Below are positions 27,197 to 34,724 of a DNA stretch of 64,000 nt, piece by piece. The stretch is from DASQUK01 sp963756425 (lineage in GTDB: Bacteria > Actinomycetota > Acidimicrobiia > Acidimicrobiales > VFJN01). Location: contig CAVWNW010000015.1 of the NCBI GenBank assembly GCA_963756425.1, positions 147,751 to 211,750 of the forward strand, read 5' to 3'. The notes under the pieces are model-generated. The model searched no databases and was not told where the DNA came from. It saw only the letters and a program-made list of their open reading frames with translations. Made by a program: the position numbers and the translations under genes. The stretch's first letter is position 1, and each line of letters starts with the position of its first letter.

Positions 27197-28081
27197 ATGC
27201 GCACGCAGACCGTGCCCGCCATCCGTGCCTCGAAGGTGCGAGGCGGCGGCGATCCACTGGTCATGGTCACCGCCTACGACGCGCCTGGCGCGCGGCAAGC
27301 CCACGCCGCCGGCGTCGACCTCATCCTGGTCGGCGACACGCTGGCGATGGTGGTGCTGGGCTATGACGACACGTTGCAGGTCTCGGTCGACGACATCGCT
27401 CATCACACCGCGGCCGTGGCTCGGGGTCTCGCCTCGTCCACCAGCGAGAACCCGCGTCCGCTGGTGGTCGGTGACCTGCCGTGGCTGAGCTACCACACCA
27501 CCGTCGCCGACGCCGTCCGCAACGCGGCGGCGCTGATCCGGGCTGGCGCCCAGACCGTCAAGCTGGAGGGCGGCCGCAAGCGACTGCCGATGATCGAGGC
27601 GATCGTGGACGCTGAGATCCCCGTGATGGGACACCTGGGGCTCACGCCGCAGTCGGTTCATGCCGTCGGCGGGTTCAAGGTCCAGGCGCGTCAGCACGAT
27701 GCGGCCCTGGAACTGGTGCGTGACGCCAAGGCGCTGGCCGCCGCCGGCTGCTTCGCAATCGTGCTCGAGGCAGTCCCGGACGAAGTGGCCCGCATGGTGA
27801 CCGACTCGGTGGACGTCCCCACCATCGGCATCGGGGCCGGCGCCGACTGCGATGGCCAGGTGCTCGTGTACCACGACCTGCTGGGCATCGAGGAGCGCAT
27901 GAGGCCCCGCTTCGTCCGGCGCTACGCCGAGCTGGGCAGCGCGTCCGTGGAGGCCCTGACGGCGTTCGCCGCCGACGTGCGCTCCGGCAGGTTCCCGGCC
28001 GACGACGAGACATATCACCTGTCGGCCGATGTGGCCGAGACCCTCAACCTGTACGGCGCGCCGGCCGCAACCGCTGAGTAG
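27197..28081 (+). CDS. panB: 3-methyl-2-oxobutanoate hydroxymethyltransferase (ketopantoate hydroxymethyltransferase)
   Basis: A 294-residue TIM-barrel enzyme that transfers a hydroxymethyl group from methylene-tetrahydrofolate to alpha-ketoisovalerate, the first step of pantothenate synthesis. Signatures: VMVTAYDAPGARQAHAAGVDLILVGDTLAMVVLG with metal-binding Asp residues, GDLPWLSYHTT, KLEGG, VMGHLGLTPQSVHAVGGFKVQ and IGIGAGADCDGQVLVYHDLLG. Length is slightly above the usual 265-280 residues because of a C-terminal extension. ATG at 27197 follows GGAGAAGGAGGC. The next pantothenate genes are not adjacent. Confidence 0.96.
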   Translation: MRTQTVPAIRASKVRGGGDPLVMVTAYDAPGARQAHAAGVDLILVGDTLAMVVLGYDDTLQVSVDDIAHHTAAVARGLASSTSENPRPLVVGDLPWLSYHTTVADAVRNAAALIRAGAQTVKLEGGRKRLPMIEAIVDAEIPVMGHLGLTPQSVHAVGGFKVQARQHDAALELVRDAKALAAAGCFAIVLEAVPDEVARMVTDSVDVPTIGIGAGADCDGQVLVYHDLLGIEERMRPRFVRRYAELGSASVEALTAFAADVRSGRFPADDETYHLSADVAETLNLYGAPAATAE

Positions 28082-28125
28082 GCGCGGGCCCGTCCGGCGT
28101 GTGGGGATGGCAGGATGCGTCCCCA

Positions 28126-28740
28126 ATGACTCGCCGCGCCCGCCTGGCCGTTGCCGTGCTTGCGGGTGCGACCCTTGTCGGCTGCGGCGACGACGGCGAC
28201 GCCGGGTCCGGTCCGTCGCCGTCCGAGATCGAGGCGCTGTCGGGCAACGCCCCGGCGGCCCAGGGCGCGGGTCTCGACGCGCCACCGGGGCCAGAAGACC
28301 GGCTGGCGCCCGACAGCTTCGACGTCGGCGACATCGAGTTCGGGGAGGTGGCCATCGCCATCACCGGTCCGGACGGCGAGGTGGCGGGGTGGTGCGTGCT
28401 GCTCGCCGCGACCAGCGAGCAGCGCCAGCGGGGGCTGATGGAGGTCACCGACCTCGGGGGCTACGCCGGGATGCTGTTCGTCTGGGACGGTGACGCGTCG
28501 TCGGGCTTCTACATGCGGAACACGCCGACACCGTTGTCGATCGGGTGGTTCGACGCCGAGGGTGCGCTGGTGTCGACGGCCGACATGGACCCCTGCGCCG
28601 ACGTCGAGGGCTGCCCGACCTATCCGTCGGGCGGGAGCTATCGGTTCGCGCTCGAGGTCCCCCAGGGCTCGCTGGGCGACGTGGGCGTCGCGAGCGGCAG
28701 CACCCTGGCGGTGGGCGGTCCCTGCGCCGAGAGGACGTAG
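28126..28740 (+). CDS. DUF192 family lipoprotein
   Basis: A 204-residue predicted lipoprotein: a basic start (MTRRARLAVAVLAGATLVGCGDD) with lipobox LVGC, then an acidic linker, then a DUF192 domain (EQRQRGLMEVTDLGGYAGMLFVWDG, FYMRNTPTPLSIGWFDAEG, SYRFALEVPQG). DUF192 proteins are small, secreted or anchored and have no firmly known role. ATG at 28126 is chosen because it opens directly onto the signal peptide; an upstream ATG at 28099 would bury it. It lies between panB and the rpsF operon. Confidence 0.88.
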   Translation: MTRRARLAVAVLAGATLVGCGDDGDAGSGPSPSEIEALSGNAPAAQGAGLDAPPGPEDRLAPDSFDVGDIEFGEVAIAITGPDGEVAGWCVLLAATSEQRQRGLMEVTDLGGYAGMLFVWDGDASSGFYMRNTPTPLSIGWFDAEGALVSTADMDPCADVEGCPTYPSGGSYRFALEVPQGSLGDVGVASGSTLAVGGPCAERT

Positions 28741-28842
28741 CGGCCGTCGCGGATGGCGGACCCGGGCTGCGCGGGCCGGGGCCGCAAAATGTCACACCCC
28801 CCGGGCATGATCCGGGATGTGAGGAAATGCCGGGCCGGCGGC

Positions 28843-28848
28843 TACAGT
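28843..28848 (+). promoter_or_regulatory. Candidate -10 element of the rpsF-ssb-rpsR-rplI operon
   Basis: TACAGT lies 77 bp upstream of rpsF in the 185-bp gap after the DUF192 gene; 17 bp upstream is a weak -35 (TGAGGA). The GC-rich leader after it can fold but I do not recognise a known ribosomal-protein leader with certainty. Confidence 0.4.
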
Positions 28849-28925
28849 CTCCAGGTCCAACTCGACCCTGCTCCGCGCTGCGGGGCCCCGGTTCTCCCGG
28901 GTCCGAAGGGAGGTGAGCGCTCGCG

Positions 28926-29252
28926 ATGCGAGCCTACGAACTGATGGTCATCATCGACGCCGAGCTCGACGACGAGGTGATCGACGCCACCGTCAAGCGG
29001 ATCGCCGAGCTGATCGGCCAACGAGGCGCCACCGTCAGGCGCGAAGAGCGCTGGGGACGCCGGCGCTTCGCCTACGAGATCAACCACAAGCTCGAGGGTT
29101 ACTACGTGCTCTACGAGTTCGTGGGTGGCAGCGAGCTCGACCAGCTCGAGAGGGCGCTGCGACTCGCGGACGAGACCGTCCGCCACAAGGTCGTGCGCCT
29201 GCCCGATGCAGAGGCCGCCCGCCGCGGCCTCCTCGAGCAGGCTGCAAGCTGA
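28926..29252 (+). CDS. rpsF: 30S ribosomal protein S6
   Basis: A 108-residue S6 protein: YELMVIIDAELDDEVIDATVKRIAELI, then RREERWGRRRFAYEINHKLEGYYVLYEF and the final LADETVRHKVVRLPDAEA. It pairs with S18 in the 30S platform. A GGGAGGTGA ribosome-binding site precedes ATG 28926. The order rpsF-ssb-rpsR-rplI-dnaB is the common bacterial arrangement. The window also encodes a RimK-type ligase at 37.8 kb, the family that adds glutamates to S6 in other bacteria; this S6 ends AASS-like without the two terminal glutamates that RimK extends in E. coli. Confidence 0.96.
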   Translation: MRAYELMVIIDAELDDEVIDATVKRIAELIGQRGATVRREERWGRRRFAYEINHKLEGYYVLYEFVGGSELDQLERALRLADETVRHKVVRLPDAEAARRGLLEQAAS

Positions 29253-29266
29253 GGAGGCAAGCAGTC

Positions 29267-29728
29267 ATGTCGTCAAACGTCACCGTCGTGGGCAACCTGA
29301 CCCGCGACCCCGAACTCCGGTTCACCCCTGCCGGCGCACCCGTCACCACCTTCGGTGTGGCCGTCAACCGCCGCTGGCAGAACCGCGACAACCAGCAGTG
29401 GGAAGAGAGCACCTCGTTCTTCAACGTCACCTGCTGGCGCGATCTGGCCCAGAACGTCAGCGAGTCGCTCGAGAAGGGCGCCCGGGTCGTCGTCACCGGG
29501 CGGCTCGAGCAACGATCGTGGGAAACGCAGGACGGCGAGCGACGCTCGGTCGTCGAGATCGTGGCCGACGAGGTAGGGCCGAGCCTGCGCTGGGCGACGA
29601 CCGACATCAAGCGCAACGAACGCCGCGAGGGCGGCGGCGACGGTTGGAGCGGCGGTGGGGGGCAGGGCGGCCGTGCGGCACCCAACGAACCCGCCCCCAC
29701 TTCCGACCCCTCGGAGGAGCCCTTCTGA
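29267..29728 (+). CDS. ssb: Single-stranded DNA-binding protein
   Basis: A 153-residue SSB with the OB-fold (VTVVGNLTRDPELRFTPAGAPVTTFGVAVNRRW, SFFNVTCWRDLAQNVSESLEKGARVVVTGRLEQRSW) in residues 1-105, a Gly-rich linker and an acidic tip ending in EEPF, the conserved tail that recruits repair and replication partners. Ribosome-binding site GAGGAGG before ATG 29267. The stop overlaps the rpsR start by one base (TGATG), so translation is coupled. Confidence 0.96.
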   Translation: MSSNVTVVGNLTRDPELRFTPAGAPVTTFGVAVNRRWQNRDNQQWEESTSFFNVTCWRDLAQNVSESLEKGARVVVTGRLEQRSWETQDGERRSVVEIVADEVGPSLRWATTDIKRNERREGGGDGWSGGGGQGGRAAPNEPAPTSDPSEEPF

Positions 29729-30201
29729 TGGCCAAGTCCCGGTCCAAGAACAAGGACAACGCCCGGAGGGCCAAGAAGAAGACGAGCATCCTCAACACCG
29801 AGGGCGTCGAATACGTCGACTGGAAGGACGTGAACCTGCTCCGCCGGTTCATGTCCGACCGATCGAAGGTGCGCGCCCGCCGGGTGACCGGCAACGACGC
29901 CCAGCAGCAGAAGGAGGTCGCCCGGGCGATCAAGAACGCCCGGGAGATGGCCCTGCTGCCGTATGTCACACGTATCACGCAACAGCGTGGGTCCCGGGGC
30001 GATCGGGGTGACCGGGGCGATCGGGGTGACCGGGGCGATCGGGGTGACCGGGGCGATCGGGGTGACCGGGGCGATCGCGGCCCCCGTGGGCCGCGGGAGG
30101 ACCGGCCTTCACGTGACGAGCGGGTTGCCCCCACGGGTGGGGCCGGCGGCGAGGCCAATGGCGAGGTGCCGTCGGACGCGCCGGTGGCGGAGGAGCAGTG
30201 A
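29728..30201 (+). CDS. rpsR: 30S ribosomal protein S18 with collagen-like C-terminal extension
   Basis: A 157-residue S18, about twice the usual 75-90. Residues 1-87 are a normal S18 (ILNTEGVEYVDWKDVNLLRRFMSDRSKVRARRVTGND, REMALLPYV). The rest is an extension: from about residue 90 twelve Gly-X-Arg triplets (GSR, nine GDR, two GPR) followed by a Pro/Gly/Glu-rich acidic tail ending VAEEQ. The triplets come from an 18-bp tandem repeat. The core contains no CxxC motif, so it is the zinc-free form. The gene overlaps ssb by one base at its start and rplI by one base at its end. The extension's role is unknown; it is likely surface exposed and disordered. Confidence 0.93.
   Translation: MAKSRSKNKDNARRAKKKTSILNTEGVEYVDWKDVNLLRRFMSDRSKVRARRVTGNDAQQQKEVARAIKNAREMALLPYVTRITQQRGSRGDRGDRGDRGDRGDRGDRGDRGDRGDRGPRGPREDRPSRDERVAPTGGAGGEANGEVPSDAPVAEEQ
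29998..30078 (+). repeat. 18-bp tandem repeat encoding (GDR)n in rpsR
   Basis: GGCGATCGGGGTGACCGG is repeated four and a half times in frame and encodes nine Gly-Asp-Arg triplets. The copies are identical, which suggests recent expansion by slippage and possible length variation. Confidence 0.95.
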
Positions 30202-30647
30202 TGCGGGTCATCCTCCGCGCTGACGTGTCCAACCTCGGCAAGCGGGGTGACATCCTCGACGTGACCGACGGGTTCGCCCGCAACTACCTCGTCCCCAAGG
30301 GCCTCGCCATGAAGGCGACGGCCGGCGCCGAGAGCCAGGCGGCCGGCATGCGCCGGGCCCGCGACCTACGCGACGCGCAGGATCGGGCAGCCGCCGAAGA
30401 GGTGGCGACAACGCTCGTTCCCAGGGTGTTCACGGTCGCGGCGCGGGCGGGCACCGAGGGCCGGCTGTTCGGGTCGGTCACCGCCGCCGACATCGCCGAG
30501 GCGATCGAGTCGCAGGCCAACGTCCGCATCGACCGCCGCAGGTTGGTGCTGGGCGAGCCGATCAAGACCCTGGGCACGCACACGGTCCCGGTGAAGCTGC
30601 ACGCGGACGTCGAGTTCCCCGTCACGGTCGACGTGGTCGGCGACTGA
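30201..30647 (+). CDS. rplI: 50S ribosomal protein L9
   Basis: A 148-residue L9. The N-terminal domain has the family signature MRVILRADVSNLGKRGDILDVTDGFARNYLVPKGLA; a long helix (AESQAAGMRRARDLRDAQDRAAAEEVA) connects to the C-terminal domain (EGRLFGSVTAADIAEAIESQANVRIDRRRLVL, KTLGTHTVPVKLHADV). ATG at 30201 overlaps the rpsR stop (TGATG). It ends the ribosomal operon 263 bp before dnaB. Confidence 0.96.
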   Translation: MRVILRADVSNLGKRGDILDVTDGFARNYLVPKGLAMKATAGAESQAAGMRRARDLRDAQDRAAAEEVATTLVPRVFTVAARAGTEGRLFGSVTAADIAEAIESQANVRIDRRRLVLGEPIKTLGTHTVPVKLHADVEFPVTVDVVGD

Positions 30648-30910
30648 ATCCGATGGTCGGGCGGGTGCCATGGTCGACGCACTCGCCCACACCAGCGAAG
30701 CTCTGGGCCGGGCCTTTTCACAACGTGCCCACAGTTTCCACAGGTCCGACATATGCGGTTCGTGCTTTGACTGCGGGACGCGGCGGAACCTCATACGGAT
30801 AGTGGCGGATCCCAGCATTAGTCCCCAGTTTGGGAGCGGTCGTCCACAGGAAGTCCACGGGGTTTTCCGTCTAGCTACGCACAGGCCATCTCGGGGAAGG
30901 TGACGTAGCC
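30648..30910 (+). promoter_or_regulatory. rplI-dnaB spacer with possible dnaB promoter and DnaA-box-like sites
   Basis: A 263-bp gap with no gene. TTGACT at 30767-30772 could be a -35, with TACGGA or CATACG around 30792-30799 as a poor -10. TCGTCCACA (30840-30848) is one base away from the actinobacterial DnaA box TTGTCCACA, and GTTTCCACA (30734-30742) is weaker. The lower GC of this stretch compared with its surroundings fits a regulatory region. Confidence 0.35.
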
Positions 30911-33460
30911 ATGGCGGACGACGTCACCTCCCCCCGGCGGGCACGCGGCAGCCGCATCCCTCCTCACGACCTCACGGCCGAGGAGTCCCTGCTCGGAGCG
31001 ATGATGCTCGAGCCCGAGGCCATCGCTGCGGCCGCGGGCGTCGTGCGGGCCGACGACTTCTACAAGCCCGCGCACTCGCACATCTTCGATGCCATCCATG
31101 GTCTCTACGCGGCCGGTCAGCCCGTCGACCCTGTCACGGTGGCCGACGAGCTCCGGCGAAACGGTCTGTTGGAGACGGTCGGTGGGCACCAGGTTCTGGT
31201 CGACGTCATGGCGTCGACGCCCGCCACCACCAACGCGGCCGGCTACGCCCGCATCGTCGAGGAGCACGCACTGCTCCGGCGCCTCATCGGCACCGCCGGC
31301 GAGATCGCCGAGATCGGCTACTCGATGCCCGAGGACGTCACCAAGGCGCTCGATCGCGCGGAGGCGATGGTCTACGACGTCAACCAGCGGCGGGTGACCG
31401 ACTCCACCTCCAAGATCGAGGATCTCCTGGGCCTGAACCTCGATCGCCTGGAGCAGCTCTACGGCCGGGGAGACGCCATCACCGGGGTGCCAACCGGCTA
31501 CGTCGATCTCGACGAGCTCCTGTCCGGCCTTCAGCCCAGCAACCTGGTGGTCGTCGGCGGCCGCCCGTCGATGGGCAAGTGCGTCGCCTGGGACACACCC
31601 ATAGTCGATGCCAGCACGGGCGAACTGCGCACCGCCGCCGAGCTGCATCGGGCGGGTCTGGCCGGCAGCCGAGTGTCGGTCCTGGCGTGGGCGGGCGCCG
31701 GGGAGCTGCGCACGGTCCAACCCCACGCGTTCGTCGACGACGGCCACAAGCCCGTCTACCGCGTGCGGACGCACTCGGGCCGCGAGGTTCGCACCACCGC
31801 CAGCCACCCATTCCTCACGCCGGACGGGTGGCGACCGCTCGCCGATCTGGCGGCGGGGCACCGCGTGGGCGTGCCGGCGGCCATCCCGGTCTTCGGTCAC
31901 GACGCCCTGCCCATAGACGAGGTCTTGATGCTGGCGCACATGGTGGTGGCGCCGGGCGGTGACGAGCTCGGGCCACGGCTGTGGACCGACAACCGCGAGG
32001 TCGCCACCGACATCGAGCGCCAGGGCGCGGGCTACGGCGTGCGGGTCATCGATCGAACGCTGCCTGGCGGCGCCCGCACCTGGGACGTGGCGCCGAGCGG
32101 TGCCCTCGCCGACCTCGCGGCACGCCACGGCGTCGCCCGCGCACCGGCCGAGCGCCGGGTGCCGAGGCCGGTGTTCCGGCTCCCGCGCGACCAGCTGGCC
32201 CTGTTTCTCAACCGGGCGCTGGGGGCGATCGCTGCGGTCTGGCACCCCGCCTGCGACGAGCCAGGGCGCGTGGTCGTGTCCCTGCGCAGCGCCGGCCTCG
32301 CGCACGACCTCCAGCACCTGCTCCTCCGGTTCGGCGTCCGTGCATCGGTGCGCCGGTCCGTGGTGGCCGTCGACGACGCCACGTGGGCGGCCCACGAGCT
32401 GGTGGTCGCCGAGGGCTCGCAGATCGTCCCCCTGTCCCAGGAGATCGGTTTGCTCGGCCGCGAGGCCGAGCTGGGCGCCATCGTGGCCCACGCACGCCGC
32501 GTGGCCGAGGAGCGGCGACCCGAGCTGGTGGCGGTGGCGGCCGACGGGGGATCATCGGGAACCGGCGGCGGCTCGGCCGCCCCGGAACGCAGTATCGAGC
32601 CGGATCACCCGGGCGGGTTGGCGCCGGCTGGCCGGGGTGTGACGTTCGATGGGTCCATCGTGGCCTGGGACGAGATCACTGCGATCGAGCACGAAGGCGA
32701 CGAGCAGGTCTACGACCTGACCATCCCGGACTGGCACAACTTCGTGGCGGCCGACGTGTTCGTGCACAACACGTCCTTCGCCCTCGGCATGGCCGCGCAC
32801 GCAGCGCTCTACGCCAACCAGCCGGTCCTGGTGTTCAGCCTGGAGATGGGCAGCCTCGAGCTGTCCCAGCGGCTGCTGTGCGGCGAGGCTCGCATCGACT
32901 CGGCCCGGGTCCGCACGGGTCGCCTGAGCGAGGACGACTGGAGCCGGATCAGCCAGGCCATCGGCCGCCTGGCCTCGGCCCCGATCTGGATCGACGACAA
33001 CCCCAACCTCACGGTCATGGAGATCAGAGCCAAGGCCCGCCGGCTCAAGAGCCAGGTCGGCACCCTCGGCATGGTCGTCGTCGACTATCTGCAGCTCATG
33101 TCCGGCCGGGCCAGGGCCGAGAACCGCCAGGTCGAGGTGTCCGAGATCAGTCGCGGCCTCAAGATCCTGGCCCGCGAGCTCGAGTGCCCGGTGGTGGCCC
33201 TGTCCCAGCTCTCCCGCCAGCTCGAGCTGCGGTCCGACAAGCGCCCCATGCTGGCGGACCTACGCGAAAGCGGATCGATAGAGCAGGATGCCGACGTCGT
33301 GATGTTCATCTACCGCGACGACGTCTATCACCCCGACTCTCCCGACCGCGGACAGGCCGAGATCATCGTGTCGAAGCATCGCAACGGGCCGACCGGGGTC
33401 ACCCGGTTGGCCTTCCTCGAGCAGTTCACCCGTTTCGCCAACATGGCGAGGGTGGACTGA
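30911..33460 (+). CDS. dnaB: Replicative DNA helicase DnaB with intein
   Basis: An 849-residue precursor; the mature helicase is 452 residues (1-223 plus 621-849). The N-terminal domain has PPHDLTAEESLLGAMMLEPEAIAAAAGVV, and the RecA-like domain has GVPTGYVDLDELLSGLQPSNLVVVGGRPSMGK, VLVFSLEMGSLELSQRLLCGEA, GMVVVDYLQLMSG and the Arg-finger region after DLRESGSIEQDADVVMFIYRDD. DnaB unwinds DNA at the replication fork. The intein interrupts the Walker A loop between GRPSMGK and TS, so splicing is needed for ATPase activity. Start ATG 30911 follows GGGGAAGGTGACG. A strong hairpin follows the stop. Confidence 0.96.
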   Translation: MADDVTSPRRARGSRIPPHDLTAEESLLGAMMLEPEAIAAAAGVVRADDFYKPAHSHIFDAIHGLYAAGQPVDPVTVADELRRNGLLETVGGHQVLVDVMASTPATTNAAGYARIVEEHALLRRLIGTAGEIAEIGYSMPEDVTKALDRAEAMVYDVNQRRVTDSTSKIEDLLGLNLDRLEQLYGRGDAITGVPTGYVDLDELLSGLQPSNLVVVGGRPSMGKCVAWDTPIVDASTGELRTAAELHRAGLAGSRVSVLAWAGAGELRTVQPHAFVDDGHKPVYRVRTHSGREVRTTASHPFLTPDGWRPLADLAAGHRVGVPAAIPVFGHDALPIDEVLMLAHMVVAPGGDELGPRLWTDNREVATDIERQGAGYGVRVIDRTLPGGARTWDVAPSGALADLAARHGVARAPAERRVPRPVFRLPRDQLALFLNRALGAIAAVWHPACDEPGRVVVSLRSAGLAHDLQHLLLRFGVRASVRRSVVAVDDATWAAHELVVAEGSQIVPLSQEIGLLGREAELGAIVAHARRVAEERRPELVAVAADGGSSGTGGGSAAPERSIEPDHPGGLAPAGRGVTFDGSIVAWDEITAIEHEGDEQVYDLTIPDWHNFVAADVFVHNTSFALGMAAHAALYANQPVLVFSLEMGSLELSQRLLCGEARIDSARVRTGRLSEDDWSRISQAIGRLASAPIWIDDNPNLTVMEIRAKARRLKSQVGTLGMVVVDYLQLMSGRARAENRQVEVSEISRGLKILARELECPVVALSQLSRQLELRSDKRPMLADLRESGSIEQDADVVMFIYRDDVYHPDSPDRGQAEIIVSKHRNGPTGVTRLAFLEQFTRFANMARVD
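31580..32770 (+). mobile_element. DnaB intein (397 residues, degenerate homing-endonuclease region)
   Basis: Codons 224-620 of dnaB. The first residue is Cys (CVAWDTPIVD), block B has TTASHPFLTPDGW with the TxxH motif, and the end is VYDLTIPDWHNFVAADVFVHN, with terminal His-Asn followed by the +1 Thr of the extein. All residues needed for protein splicing are there. The middle part aligns in character with DOD homing endonucleases (LALFLNRALGAIAAV, LAHDLQHLLLRFGVRASV), but the two LAGLIDADG helices lack the acidic residues, so the endonuclease is probably dead. Confidence 0.92.
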
Positions 33461-33469
33461 CCAGGTAGT

Positions 33470-33511
33470 CCTGCCGCGAGGTTGGGTGCCGGGGCCCAAC
33501 CTCGCGGCAGG
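33470..33511 (+). terminator. 17-bp perfect hairpin after dnaB
   Basis: CCTGCCGCGAGGTTGGG (33470-33486) and its exact complement (33495-33511) flank an 8-base loop, starting 9 bp after the dnaB stop codon. No U-run follows, which is usual for terminators in high-GC actinobacteria. Confidence 0.8.
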
Positions 33512-33522
33512 CTCTCCCGCAC

Positions 33523-33653
33523 AGAGGCCGAGCGGGTAGGCCCGCAAGTGGGCACCGCACAGTACGGGATTTGCACGTGAGCCCAGGCCGAACAGCTCGG
33601 CCTCCCGGAAGCACTGACTACCGTGAGCCAGGACGACGTCCGTATCGGCGCAG
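33523..33653 (+). repeat. 131-bp repeated element, copy B (MITE-like)
   Basis: The second copy of the element at 6397-6527, in opposite orientation relative to the chromosome and equal in length. The internal inverted repeat GAGGCCGAGC/GCTCGGCCTC is intact (33524-33533 and 33595-33604). The left end carries GAGCGGGTAGGC; the right end is more diverged than in copy A. It lies between the dnaB terminator and the stop codon of the convergent oxidoreductase gene (33658). Confidence 0.75.
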
Positions 33654-33657
33654 CTCC

Positions 33658-34638
33658 TCAGGGCACCAGCACCGTCTTGCCGATCGTCTGCCGGGCCTCC
33701 AGCGCCGCATGTGCCCGAGCGGCATCGGCAAGGGAGAACCGCGTCAGCAGCGGGACGATCCCGCCGGCGGCCGCTTCGGCCAGCGCGCGTGTCTCGAGGT
33801 CGCGCATGCCACCGGGCCGCTGCATGATGCGCGGCCCGACTGCGGCCGACGCGGTGATGCCGCCTGCGTAGAGGTCGCTGGTCGTGATCTGCAGCGGCTC
33901 ACCCGACGACCAGCCGAACATGACGATCCGCCCCCCCGGCCAGAGCAGCTCCAGCGCCCCGCGGCCGATCTCGCCACCGACCCCGTCGAGCGCCAGCGTG
34001 ACGTGGCGCCCCTCGAGCGCCTCCTGGACCACCTTGGGCCACTCGGGCTCGCCGTAATCGACGCTCACGTCGGCCCCCAGCTCCCGGGCCCGCTCGACCT
34101 TGTCCGGACCGCCCGCGGCGCCGACCACGATGGCGCCGACGTTGTGCGCCGCCTGCATGAGAAGGCTGCCGATGCCACCGGCGGCGGCGGTCACCAACAC
34201 GACGTCCTCCGGCGTCGGCTCCGCCACCTCCAGGATGCCCATCGTGGTTCGGCCGGTTCCGATCATGGCCACCGCTACGTCGGCGGCCAGGGCATCGGGC
34301 AGCTCGTGAAGGGCCCCGACCGGCGCCAGCGCCAGCTCGGCGTAGCCGCCGCTCGCCATGCCGAGGTGGGCCACCACCCGGCGCCCCCGCCACGCCTCAT
34401 CGACGCCTTGGCCCACGGCGTCGACGCGACCCGCCACCTCGCGGCCCGGGATCATGGGCAGGTCCGGAAGTGGGAACGGACCGCCCGACTGGCCCTTGCG
34501 GATCGTCGTGTCCAGCAGATGCACGCCTGCGGCCTCCACGGCGATGCGCACCTGGTCCTCCGCGGGGGTTGGGTCGGCAACCTCCTCGTAGATCAGGTTC
34601 TCTGCGGGACCGAACTCGTGTTGTCGGATCGCATGCAC
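33658..34638 (-). CDS. Zinc-type alcohol dehydrogenase-like / quinone oxidoreductase (MDR family)
   Basis: A 326-residue medium-chain dehydrogenase/reductase. The N-terminal GroES-like half (VRIAVEAAGVHLLDTTIRKGQSGG, MIPGREVAGRVDAVGQGV) lacks the zinc-ligand cysteines, which points to the NADPH:quinone oxidoreductase subgroup. The Rossmann half has VLVTAAAGGIGSLLMQAAHNVGAIVVGAAGG and LALDGVGGEIGRGALELL. Such enzymes detoxify quinones or enals. A SoxR-type operator/promoter lies 17 bp upstream of the start, so expression is probably induced by redox-cycling compounds. No soxR gene is in the window. Confidence 0.92.
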   Translation of the reverse strand: MHAIRQHEFGPAENLIYEEVADPTPAEDQVRIAVEAAGVHLLDTTIRKGQSGGPFPLPDLPMIPGREVAGRVDAVGQGVDEAWRGRRVVAHLGMASGGYAELALAPVGALHELPDALAADVAVAMIGTGRTTMGILEVAEPTPEDVVLVTAAAGGIGSLLMQAAHNVGAIVVGAAGGPDKVERARELGADVSVDYGEPEWPKVVQEALEGRHVTLALDGVGGEIGRGALELLWPGGRIVMFGWSSGEPLQITTSDLYAGGITASAAVGPRIMQRPGGMRDLETRALAEAAAGGIVPLLTRFSLADAARAHAALEARQTIGKTVLVP

Positions 34639-34645
34639 GCCGGGA

Positions 34646-34676
34646 ACGGTAGAACCTCAAGCGAACTTGAGGTCAA
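34646..34676 (-). promoter_or_regulatory. SoxR-box promoter of the oxidoreductase gene
   Basis: CCTCAAG-CGAA-CTTGAGG (34655-34672) is a perfect 7+4+7 dyad that matches the known SoxR box (CCTCAAG-TTAA-CTTGAGG type). On the minus strand it lies between a -35 TTGACC (34671-34676) and a -10 TACCGT (34646-34651) with a 19-bp spacer, the over-long spacing characteristic of MerR/SoxR-controlled promoters. Transcription would start only a few bases before the ATG at 34638. Confidence 0.82.
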
Positions 34677-34724
34677 GGTCTGGTCTGCCCGCCACGGACG
34701 GAGAATCTCCGCTTGGGGCTGGCG

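Noticed and set aside
29998..30078. 18-bp repeat array resembling a CRISPR or minisatellite
   Set aside because: It lies inside rpsR in frame and encodes Gly-Asp-Arg triplets without spacers.
31580..32770. Active LAGLIDADG homing endonuclease in the DnaB intein
   Set aside because: The segments that should hold the catalytic acids (around MLAHMVVAPGG and LALFLNRALGAIAAV) lack them.
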